Below the pieces are notes generated by a model. That model saw nothing but the letters and a program-made list of their open reading frames with translations, had not been told where the DNA came from and searched no databases. From assembly GCA_030602675.1 (NCBI GenBank), contig JAUVZH010000137.1, positions 1 to 6,915 of the forward strand: a stretch of DNA of 6,915 bases, in the 5' to 3' direction. The stretch is from Candidatus Heimdallarchaeota archaeon. Its GTDB lineage: Archaea > Asgardarchaeota > Heimdallarchaeia > JABLTI01. Of this stretch, positions 1-4,861 are shown piece after piece (the stretch's first letter is position 1; each line of letters starts with the position of its first letter). The translations under genes were made by a program, and so were the position numbers.

Positions 1-401
1 AAACCATATATCCACCCTACAACTCCACCAATAATAAGAAGTAGTGGAACAATTGCCTGACCAATAAGAATAGCTGAATAATTTTTGAAATGCTTTTTAA
101 GTTGAGAGAATTTAATTTCATTTCCAATATGGAATCCAATAAAACCCAGTGCAACACCAGTAATTATCTTAAAAACAATCTTACTTTCACCAGTAATCAT
201 ATCAGGCTTAATAATACCAATAATTGAAGGACCAATGAGTATTCCCATTATAAGAAAACCTAAAGCCTCTGGAACACCTATTCGTTTGAATATATAGGCA
301 GCCAAAACCACCAGAAGTATTACTATTCCAATATTTACCACATAGTGAGTTTCTATGGGATCGAACAATTCTCTGAAATTTTCTAATAATTCTTCAAACA
401 T
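1..401 (-). CDS. CPA2-type cation/proton antiporter, N-terminal part (runs off left edge)
   Basis: This is the first 133 codons of a membrane antiporter; the rest lies beyond base 1. By family knowledge, such proteins exchange Na+ or K+ for protons across the cytoplasmic membrane. The translation starts MFEELLENFR, followed by a hydrophobic helix at about residues 21-38 and the typical CPA2 segment at residues 41-63 (IGVPEALGFLIMGILIGPS), the family's hallmark pattern of P-E-x-L-G-x-L-x-x-G-x-x-x-G-P-S. Residues 81-95 (GVALGFIGFHIG) take the place of the usual glycine-rich 'LLLFxxGLE' helix, and residues 109-132 form another hydrophobic helix. ATG at 401 is the only sensible start, because an in-frame TAA lies 18 bases upstream. 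I see no Shine-Dalgarno sequence, so the transcript may be leaderless. The ion specificity and any C-terminal regulatory (TrkA-like) domain cannot be judged from this fragment. Confidence 0.88.
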   Translation of the reverse strand, partial: MFEELLENFRELFDPIETHYVVNIGIVILLVVLAAYIFKRIGVPEALGFLIMGILIGPSIIGIIKPDMITGESKIVFKIITGVALGFIGFHIGNEIKFSQLKKHFKNYSAILIGQAIVPLLLIIGGVVGWIYG

Positions 402-424
402 TATAATACGCCTGTTTTATTACT

Positions 425-435
425 GATTTAAGATA
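425..435 (-). promoter_or_regulatory. Candidate TATA box for the antiporter gene
   Basis: On the minus strand this reads TATCTTAAATC, centred about 29 bases before the antiporter ATG at 401. That spacing would put the transcript start almost at the start codon, in keeping with the missing Shine-Dalgarno sequence. The match is only fair, and AT-rich background makes chance matches common. Confidence 0.3.
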
Positions 436-941
436 GCCATTGCTTTTGTACTTCCTTTTAACCCGTTATAGTCCTACATTTAATCTGAGTTTCAGCCTAA
501 AAAATGAGACTTGATTAAAATCGCTGATATTGGATTTTTTTGTACTCCTATTACGAAAATAAATAATCAACAATTAAATTTTACTATAGATACTTATTTT
601 TTCATTAAATTATTTATATACTTAATTAAAAAAACAATTAAAAATCTATTTAATCGAAGACTTTCTATATAATAACACTAAGGAAATTCGATAAATTCTT
701 TCTTTGTATTTTGTTTTTATCCTCCTTAAAGGCTCTATTTTTTGTTAATAAGAGAAAATGTTCCTCTACATAACATAGATATGAGCAACTTAGAAATAAT
801 TTTTAAATAATAGTAAATCAAAATAGTCGATTAAGAAATTGTTTTCCTTCATTTTCAGACATCTAGATGAAGTTTTTAGTGTTCTAACGGATACTTTTCT
901 AAACAAATTTTTTGGCTTCAGAAATTACGCTTGAATTGATT

Positions 942-960
942 CTAAAAAACAAGAAAAAGG
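942..960 (-). terminator. T-rich terminator after the beta-helix gene
   Basis: About ten bases past the stop codon of the beta-helix gene, the minus strand reads CCTTTTTCTTGTTTTTTAG, two T runs without a preceding stable hairpin. Such T-rich tracts are the usual intrinsic terminators of archaeal RNA polymerase. Its position directly after a gene and before a long gene-free spacer supports the call. Confidence 0.5.
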
Positions 961-970
961 AAGGTGAACA

Positions 971-2179
971 TCAAATGTTTTCTTTATTTGCTACTTTTTC
1001 TTTCTCTTCTTCAATTACTATCTGTTGACCTTTTGCTCTTCTATTTCTCCTGGATTCATTAACAACAATATAACCAACTACTAATATAGGGATAAGAATG
1101 CCAAAAAGAATAGCTCTTCCTTTAAGGAAAGTAGGAACAGGTGTTTGTAAGGTATGAAGAGGTTTAGATATCGGATATCTATCCTTGTTATCAGCAGTAC
1201 CATTAATCTTGTAGGAACCAATTCCCCACCAATCAGACCAGTAGTTGCCTATTCTAGTACCTTCCTTAGACCAGAGATTTTCTACTCCATCATCTATGGC
1301 TTGACTCTTTCCATTGAGATTATTATTGACAAAGGAATTATGGTGGATTTCATTGTAACTTGAGAAATCCTGACCAAAGAAAGCTGAAATAACAAGACCA
1401 AACGAAGTAGAGTTTTCAATGAGATTATAACTAATTTCGCAATATTTTGATGCTCCTTCTGGATAGGTACTATCTAAAATAATACCAACGTAATTGTTGA
1501 GGAAAATATTTTCAGTGATTTGATTACGTGGAGCATTACCTAGGAAAATCCCCATGTCATTGTTAGAGAAATAATTGCCGGAAATAACACCATCAGTGGA
1601 ATTATTTTCAGATCTAATGCCAAAATGATTATTCGTAAAGGTATTGTTAGCAATCAGCGAATCAGGACAACTATCATAATAAATCCCGTGTTCATTACTA
1701 ATGAATAAATTGTTAGTAATAGTGCTCTCAGGAGCATAGGTTATCATTAGTCCATGTGAAGCAAAACTATCACAAGTATTATTATTAATTTTAATTGTTC
1801 CCTCTTCTGTTAGAGAAACTCTTATGCCTGCTTGAACAGCCCAAAAAGTGCAATTCTGAATTAGAACATGTTTTGTGGTATTCCAAATTTTAATACCATA
1901 ACTCATAAGAGTGTCAATAACATAATCTTCAATTCTGTAAGGATTACTAGCTGAACCATCACCAAGAAATCCATAATCTGTGAAATTACTATCATATTCA
2001 ATATTAATCACACCCTCTAATGCGTTACTTACAAGAAATTCATTATCAAGTGGTTTATCAAGAAGAACTCTATAGCTCTCTTGAGAAAACTTCTCAGTAT
2101 CAACTAATTTTGATTCAACAGGCAATAAAATTAAGATAATAAAACAAGCCATCCAAAACTTAAGTCTTTTATTTCCCAT
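971..2179 (-). CDS. Secreted, membrane-anchored right-handed beta-helix (NosD-type) protein
   Basis: This 402-residue protein is predicted to sit on the outside of the cell, held by a C-terminal membrane helix. Residues 1-23 look like a signal peptide (basic MGNKRLK, then a hydrophobic core). Residues 72-90 carry the G-D-G-S-x-x-N-P-Y-x-I-E-x-x-x-I-D entry motif of NosD/CASH proteins. Residues 92-290 are Asn-rich beta-helix rungs (I-x-x-N-x-F-x-N-N-x-x-G-I). Residues 307-337 hold the typical closing motif (R-I-G-N-Y-W-S-D-W, then D-R-Y-P-I). A membrane helix spans about 355-375, followed by SRRNRRAKG and a charged cytoplasmic tail. The fold usually binds or acts on carbohydrate, but no catalytic residues can be named, so the role is open. 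The start is set at ATG 2179, with GAGG three bases upstream. A TTG nine bases earlier is possible but has no ribosome site. The gene lies 48 bases after the RING-like gene. Confidence 0.9.
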   Translation of the reverse strand: MGNKRLKFWMACFIILILLPVESKLVDTEKFSQESYRVLLDKPLDNEFLVSNALEGVINIEYDSNFTDYGFLGDGSASNPYRIEDYVIDTLMSYGIKIWNTTKHVLIQNCTFWAVQAGIRVSLTEEGTIKINNNTCDSFASHGLMITYAPESTITNNLFISNEHGIYYDSCPDSLIANNTFTNNHFGIRSENNSTDGVISGNYFSNNDMGIFLGNAPRNQITENIFLNNYVGIILDSTYPEGASKYCEISYNLIENSTSFGLVISAFFGQDFSSYNEIHHNSFVNNNLNGKSQAIDDGVENLWSKEGTRIGNYWSDWWGIGSYKINGTADNKDRYPISKPLHTLQTPVPTFLKGRAILFGILIPILVVGYIVVNESRRNRRAKGQQIVIEEEKEKVANKENI

Positions 2180-2206
2180 TATCCTCAAGATAGCTTTTAG
2201 TGACAG

Positions 2207-2222
2207 ATATTAAAAAATATTC
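2207..2222 (-). promoter_or_regulatory. A/T tract: TATA box of the beta-helix gene and/or terminator of the RING-like gene
   Basis: On the minus strand this short spacer reads GAATATTTTTTAATAT. It lies a few bases after the stop of the RING-like gene and is centred about 33 bases before the ATG at 2179. It could be a TATA element (transcript start near 2187), a T6 termination tract (2212-2217), or both. If it works as a promoter, the beta-helix gene is expressed independently of the gene upstream. Confidence 0.35.
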
Positions 2223-2227
2223 TCTAT

Positions 2228-3169
2228 TTATTTGATTGAAATTTTTCGCTGGCAAACTGGACAAGTCCCCTTCACCTTTAACCATTCTTGTAGATGATTT
2301 AAGTGAGCAATTCCTTGACATTCGTAACAAGAACCTATGATTTCTTTTGATGATATTGGTAATTTACAAACTATACATCGAACAATCTTCTCATTACAAT
2401 TAGGACAAATACTAGCTGATCTATCTTCAATATTTGTATGACAATAGTAGCATGTGTATGTTCCATAACGAGGTATAGGATGAGAAATCAGGTCATCAAC
2501 GAGCTCATCAGTATTCTCTTTACGGATGAAAACTTGTTCTAATTTTAAAAACTCTCCTAATTCAGGTCTTTGCTCGAGAATAGCAACAATGACATCCTCA
2601 ATATACTTCTTTGGCGATTCTACTAATTCAGCAATACGACTCACAGTAACTTGGATATTTGGTCGAACTTCTTGGATAATTTTCAAAACTGAAGAGTAAA
2701 TATCAAGCAACCTATCATCGAAAATTACATCACCAGTTATTTCATAAGGATTGGGAACATCAGAGATGATTGCAGGTGGATTAAATAGTGAAATAACCTC
2801 GAAACGATCTGCAAAACCAAGTTCACTAGCAATTTTATCCAAAGAAGAGCTAATAACAGAAACATAATCAGTATTTTTCTTTTTTTCAGCTCGACGTAAA
2901 GCAAGAATCAAAGATTGGATTCCAATCTCTCCATCTTTTTCTCCTGTCTTGATAATCTCATGAGCAAGCTCCAGAGGATAGGATTTTGATTTAATTTGAT
3001 TATATTTCTGAGCAACTAAAAGGGTGTGTTTAGGCACATTGCTTAAGTTGTTGGTTTCGATCTTCCCTTTTATCCAGCGGTACTCTACTGTACCATCTAT
3101 GGAGTCCTTATAATCAATCATTCTTCTGATCAATTTAAATCCCTCACATGCTTCATACTTGACATCCAA
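2228..3169 (-). CDS. Winged-helix-like protein ending in a zinc ribbon and RING-like finger; possible E3 ligase-like factor
   Basis: The product is 313 residues from the TTG at 3169, with no membrane segment, so cytoplasmic. Residues 45-130 look helical. Residues about 158-216 read like a winged helix (VTVSRIAELVESPKKYIEDV, then a strand-rich end). The C-terminus holds two metal sites. The first is a zinc ribbon with C240, C243, C255 and C258. The second is a RING/PHD-like cross-brace with eight ligands: C265, C268, C281, C284, H289, H292, C303 and C306, spaced C-x2-C-x12-C-x2-C-x4-H-x2-H-x10-C-x2-C, with a Trp at 296 where RING fingers often carry one. RING fingers recruit ubiquitin-conjugating E2 enzymes, and some archaea have ubiquitin-like systems, so an E3-like role is a fair inference but unproven; it could instead be a DNA- or protein-binding adaptor. 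The start is uncertain: TTG 3169 has no ribosome site, whereas TTG 3133 has GAGGGA six bases upstream. The next ATG is at 3121. Confidence 0.85.
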   Translation of the reverse strand: MDVKYEACEGFKLIRRMIDYKDSIDGTVEYRWIKGKIETNNLSNVPKHTLLVAQKYNQIKSKSYPLELAHEIIKTGEKDGEIGIQSLILALRRAEKKKNTDYVSVISSSLDKIASELGFADRFEVISLFNPPAIISDVPNPYEITGDVIFDDRLLDIYSSVLKIIQEVRPNIQVTVSRIAELVESPKKYIEDVIVAILEQRPELGEFLKLEQVFIRKENTDELVDDLISHPIPRYGTYTCYYCHTNIEDRSASICPNCNEKIVRCIVCKLPISSKEIIGSCYECQGIAHLNHLQEWLKVKGTCPVCQRKISIK

Positions 3170-3194
3170 TTCATTATTTCTAAAAACGTTTGCA

Positions 3195-3204
3195 ATATTA
3201 AAAA
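3195..3204 (-). promoter_or_regulatory. Candidate TATA box for the RING-like gene
   Basis: The minus strand reads TTTTTAATAT, centred about 30 bases before TTG 3169. A transcript would start near 3172, so use of TTG 3169 would be nearly leaderless, while use of TTG 3133 would leave a leader of about 40 bases carrying its GAGGGA ribosome site. Confidence 0.35.
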
Positions 3205-3205
3205 G

Positions 3206-3328
3206 CTATTCTTTTATGACTAAGACCTTGGTTTTAAGGGAAGAGTGTGGTATACTACTAGGTTTCATTAAATCTGAACCACATTTCTTACAATGTGAAT
3301 TATTTCTTTTCTTGGTAATATTATTGCT
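3206..3328 (-). pseudogene. Open 40-codon stretch with a zinc knuckle, in frame with the RING-like gene across a TAG
   Basis: On the minus strand, the frame of the RING-like gene stays open upstream of the TAG at 3206-3208, back to a TAA at 3329-3331. It encodes a short peptide containing HCKKCGSDLMKPSS, a good match to the first knuckle of a zinc ribbon (C-x2-C-G-x-x-L). A second C-x2-C is absent, and no ATG, GTG or TTG precedes the cysteines; the only ATG lies after them. It may be the remnant of an N-terminal zinc ribbon of the RING-like protein, cut off by the TAG, or a chance reading. It overlaps no other gene. Confidence 0.25.
3280..3297. repeat. Small hairpin in the spacer between the GNAT and RING-like genes
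   Basis: CACATT and AATGTG form a perfect 6-base-pair stem around a six-base loop. It lies in the 170-base spacer, inside the zinc-knuckle reading. There is no T run after it in either direction, so it is not a convincing terminator. Confidence 0.25.
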
Positions 3329-3336
3329 TTATAATA
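3319..3336 (-). terminator. Weak AT-only hairpin after the GNAT gene
   Basis: Directly after the GNAT stop codon, TATTAT and ATAATA form a 6-base-pair stem with a six-base loop. It consists only of A-T pairs and lacks a long T run, so it is weak; termination of the GNAT transcript here is a guess from position. Confidence 0.2.
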
Positions 3337-3339
3337 ATT

Positions 3340-4383
3340 CTAAATTAATTCCCATTCTTCTCTTTTAAATTCATAAACAATTTTTTTCCCAACAGTTTTA
3401 TGTTTTAATTTTTTATTTATTCGAATCATATGTTTATTGCTTTGAGCATTACCTGTAAACCAGAATTTTGCATTTAATTCACTCAAAATCTTCTCTAAAA
3501 CTTTATACTTCAAAGCTAAACCAAAACCGTTTCCTCTATGTTCATGAACAACTCCTGTATCATCTTGTTCAACAAGATTAAGATCATATTTGTTATAGAG
3601 AACTCTTGTATGACCTACTGGTTCGTTAGTTTCTTTTGTAGCAATTGCATAACCAAAATTTCTATCACCTTTTTTAAGAGTATATTCAATCATAGACTTG
3701 TAACGTTCAGGGGTAATAATATCCTCCCCAAAAGACATTTCTTCTCGAGGCATATCGTTCCATATTCTCTCTACCATTTTGACATATTCTGCTTCATTGA
3801 ATTTCTCTGCATAATCAAAACTTTCAAGCTCTACAAACGAATAACCTAATTGTTCAATTCTTTCAGTTTCTTTCGTTACAACCTCCCTAATTTCTTCTAG
3901 ATCAAATTCCGATAGATCAGCAGCTCTAATGATTTCTTCAAAACAGCTCTCTTGTTTGAATTTTTGGAGAAATGCTTCACCAACAGAACCCTCTTTAGCT
4001 GAAGCTGCTAAAGCTTTTATCTGAGAAGGAATCTGAGAAAATAACTTTCGCATAATCTCAGTACCATATCCTATTCTCCGATTTGTAGGAACTACATAAA
4101 TTTGAAAGAATCCATGCTCTAAATTATCATATTTTATATTCCAACCAGAATATCCAAATCCAATCAGTTCATCAGAGTCATTAAATGCGAATACAGTAAT
4201 TGTTTCTTGTTCTGTTGGTTTTGGTAAATTCCAATAATTGCGATAAAAAGCTAAAGAAGGTGGTTCAAAAGGCAACCGTTCTGAATCATTACTTCTTATC
4301 AAGATTATCATTTTTTCATGATATTTCTCCGGTAAGTCCTTCTTCTTTCCAATTATATACTTCAATTCTTTCAAAACCAACAA
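3340..4383 (-). CDS. Tandem GNAT-family N-acetyltransferase
   Basis: This 347-residue cytoplasmic protein appears to hold two GNAT (acetyl-CoA-dependent acyltransferase) domains, like mycothiol synthase-type double GNATs. In the first half, residues 73-80 form the ELIGFGYS strand and residues 95-112 carry the acetyl-CoA-binding motif (IYVVPTNRRIGYGTEI, core R-x-x-G-x-G). In the second half, residues 254-260 (EPVGHTR) and 277-291 (GVVHEHRGNGFGLAL, core H-R-G-N-G-x-G) form a fully typical site, followed by GNAQSNKHMIRINKKL at 311-326, the usual N-x-x-N-x-x-M-x-x-x-N helix. The second domain looks the more canonical. The substrate (protein N-terminus, amine or antibiotic) cannot be predicted. 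The start is probably TTG: a TAG six bases upstream of TTG 4383 closes the frame, AGGA precedes the first codons, and further TTGs follow at 4380 and 4374. The first ATG (4311) would leave only 24 residues off and has no ribosome site. Confidence 0.87.
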   Translation of the reverse strand: MLVLKELKYIIGKKKDLPEKYHEKMIILIRSNDSERLPFEPPSLAFYRNYWNLPKPTEQETITVFAFNDSDELIGFGYSGWNIKYDNLEHGFFQIYVVPTNRRIGYGTEIMRKLFSQIPSQIKALAASAKEGSVGEAFLQKFKQESCFEEIIRAADLSEFDLEEIREVVTKETERIEQLGYSFVELESFDYAEKFNEAEYVKMVERIWNDMPREEMSFGEDIITPERYKSMIEYTLKKGDRNFGYAIATKETNEPVGHTRVLYNKYDLNLVEQDDTGVVHEHRGNGFGLALKYKVLEKILSELNAKFWFTGNAQSNKHMIRINKKLKHKTVGKKIVYEFKREEWELI

Positions 4384-4410
4384 TTCCTAATTAAAATTGT
4401 TTTTTTAACA

Positions 4411-4420
4411 TTATTTATCT
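4411..4420 (-). promoter_or_regulatory. Candidate TATA box for the GNAT gene
   Basis: The minus strand reads AGATAAATAA, centred about 32 bases before TTG 4383. It predicts a transcript start near 4388, a few bases before the first TTG. The spacing fits an archaeal promoter and supports initiation at one of the clustered TTG codons rather than at the distant ATG. Confidence 0.4.
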
Positions 4421-4473
4421 GAAGTTTACTTAAGAAGTATTTTTCATACTCTAAGATATAAGTCATTTTACTA

Positions 4474-4605
4474 TCACTCTTTTTTTTCATAAAAGAGAAT
4501 ACTTTTGGTGAACCACCAAGAGATCATATAGTAAAAGAAAAAGTTTTGGTAGTTTAAATAGTTTATAACGTAAGTTACTATTGAAACATTATTTATATTC
4601 TCCAT
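4474..4605 (-). CDS. Candidate small aromatic-rich, possibly membrane, protein of 43 residues
   Basis: I do not recognise this ORF. It begins with ATG 4605 (MENINNVSIV) and is preceded by GGGAGG ten bases upstream, the strongest Shine-Dalgarno match in the window. The middle, about residues 8-39, is hydrophobic and aromatic (YVINYLNY, then NFFFYYMISWWF, then SILFY) and could form one membrane helix; it ends in the charged EKKE. It lies in the spacer upstream of the GNAT gene on the same strand, about 90 bases before it. The ribosome site sits in the loop of a 5-base-pair hairpin (4611-4627), right after the larger hairpin 4628-4666, which could allow translational control. Against it: short length, AT-rich background in which such ORFs can arise by chance, and the overlap with hairpins at 4477-4522. 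Confidence 0.28.
   Translation of the reverse strand: MENINNVSIVTYVINYLNYQNFFFYYMISWWFTKSILFYEKKE
4477..4497. repeat. Hairpin CTCTTTT / AAAAGAG
   Basis: A perfect 7-base-pair stem (4477-4483 with 4491-4497) encloses a 7-base T-rich loop. It lies five bases from the next hairpin. On the minus strand it coincides with the end of the candidate small ORF, where it could also help stop transcription. Confidence 0.35.
4502..4522. repeat. Strong short hairpin CTTTTGGTG / CACCAAGAG
   Basis: Nine paired positions, one of them a G-T (G-U in RNA) wobble, close on a three-base loop AAC. The stem is compact and, with four G-C pairs next to each other near the loop and the end, unusually stable for this region. 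It lies inside the candidate small ORF on the minus strand. Confidence 0.4.
4583..4599 (+). promoter_or_regulatory. TATA-like box with A-rich upstream element, pointing at the hairpin pair
   Basis: GAAACATT is followed by ATTTATATT, a good archaeal BRE/TATA-like combination on the plus strand. The expected transcript start, about 25 bases on, falls near 4621, just before the hairpin at 4628-4666. It is about 240 bases from the permease start, so it would make either a small RNA or a long-leader permease transcript. Confidence 0.35.
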
Positions 4606-4610
4606 TATTA

Positions 4611-4627
4611 GGAAACCTCCCTTTTCC
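4611..4627. repeat. Small hairpin GGAAA / TTTCC with the minus-strand Shine-Dalgarno in its loop
   Basis: Five base pairs (4611-4615 with 4623-4627) enclose CCTCCCT. Read on the minus strand, the loop is AGGGAGG, which is the ribosome site of the candidate small ORF starting at 4605. It abuts the next hairpin without a gap. Confidence 0.35.
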
Positions 4628-4666
4628 TTGAGCGGGATTAGTCATCTTCCCTTTCTTCCCGCTCAA
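4628..4666. ncRNA. GC-rich stem-loop, possible small RNA or leader element
   Basis: TTGAGCGGGA at 4628-4637 pairs perfectly with TCCCGCTCAA at 4657-4666: ten base pairs, six of them G-C, around a 19-base loop. This is the most stable inverted repeat in the window and stands out in AT-rich sequence. A TATA-like box lies 30 bases upstream on the plus strand. On the minus strand it would form part of a leader for the small ORF at 4605. There is no T run on the plus strand after it, so a simple terminator is unlikely. Strand and function are undetermined; it matches no RNA family I know. Confidence 0.4.
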
Positions 4667-4742
4667 TCTTTGATGTAATAACAAAATAAACTCATTTCCT
4701 TCTATAATCAATAACTCCAAAAAATAAGATATTATTTTAAAG

Positions 4743-4756
4743 AAAATGAGCATTTT
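4743..4756. promoter_or_regulatory. Dyad AAAATG-AG-CATTTT, possible operator
   Basis: Two 6-base half-sites in inverted orientation are separated by two bases, about 106 bases before the permease start. The shape would suit binding by a small dimeric regulator, but the sequence is simple and could be chance. Confidence 0.2.
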
Positions 4757-4822
4757 AATTAGAAGACATTAGTGGCAAATCTAAACTTATTTTCCAAAAA
4801 GTTTTAGATATTAAGCATCTTG

Positions 4823-4853
4823 GATATAATCATAGGAAAGTAGATCGTTGGAG
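4823..4853 (+). promoter_or_regulatory. Promoter region and ribosome site of the permease gene
   Basis: GATATAAT at 4823-4830 is a TATA-like element; another, TTAGATATTA, lies at about 4804-4813. GGAG at 4850-4853 is eight bases before TTG 4862, a normal ribosome-site spacing. This site is the reason for preferring TTG 4862 over ATG 4883, which has only a poorly spaced GAG before it. Confidence 0.4.
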
Positions 4854-4861
4854 TTAATTGT

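Larger units (their letters stand above)
402..970. other. Long AT-rich spacer with no recognisable gene
   Basis: These 569 bases separate the end of the beta-helix gene from the start of the antiporter, both read on the minus strand. I find no ORF of credible length on either strand, no tRNA-like or rRNA-like sequence, and no strong hairpin. There are TATA-like stretches at 613-620 (TTTATATA) and 666-672 (TATATAA, close to symmetric, so usable on either strand). A strong Shine-Dalgarno-like AAGGAGGAT on the minus strand near 720-730 has no ATG, GTG or TTG at a suitable distance. The region may hold the antiporter's regulatory sequence, an unannotated small RNA, or just decayed sequence; nothing here decides among these. 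Confidence 0.6.
4384..4861. other. Divergent spacer rich in hairpins and promoter-like sites
   Basis: These 478 bases lie between the divergently transcribed GNAT and permease genes. Besides a promoter for each gene, they hold four inverted repeats (4477-4497, 4502-4522, 4611-4627, 4628-4666), an imperfect dyad AAAATG-AG-CATTTT at 4743-4756, and one candidate small ORF on the minus strand (4474-4605). No tRNA features are visible. The concentration of paired sequence in an otherwise AT-rich spacer is more than the two flanking promoters need. Confidence 0.5.

Noticed and set aside
420..440. Six-codon minus-strand ORF (MAILNQ) with AAGGAAG upstream, ahead of the antiporter
   Set aside because: Too short to support as a leader peptide from sequence alone, and the likely antiporter TATA box lies inside it, so it would not be on the antiporter transcript.
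975..1028. Plus-strand ATG with a good Shine-Dalgarno (GGAAGGTGA) and 17 open codons
   Set aside because: The frame ends after 17 codons and is antisense to the well-supported end of the beta-helix gene; the ribosome-site match is a by-product of the A/G-rich complement of the T-rich terminator.
1154..1363. Plus-strand ORF opposite the beta-helix gene
   Set aside because: It is a shadow of the minus-strand gene; the product shows no domain, and the opposite strand has signal peptide, repeats and motifs.
3159..3368. Plus-strand ORF across the spacer between the RING-like and GNAT genes
   Set aside because: Leu/Phe-rich reading of AT-rich sequence with no ribosome site; the minus strand of the same region carries the zinc-knuckle reading and promoter.
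3538..3849. Plus-strand ORF of 103 codons inside the GNAT gene
   Set aside because: Antisense to a gene with clear GNAT motifs; composition is the complement of that gene.
4200..4394. Plus-strand ORF at the start of the GNAT gene
   Set aside because: Antisense shadow without a ribosome site or recognisable sequence.
4667..4680. TTGATGTAA resembling a box C motif of a C/D small RNA
   Set aside because: No matching box D (CTGA) at a suitable distance and no terminal stem, so a C/D guide RNA is not supported.
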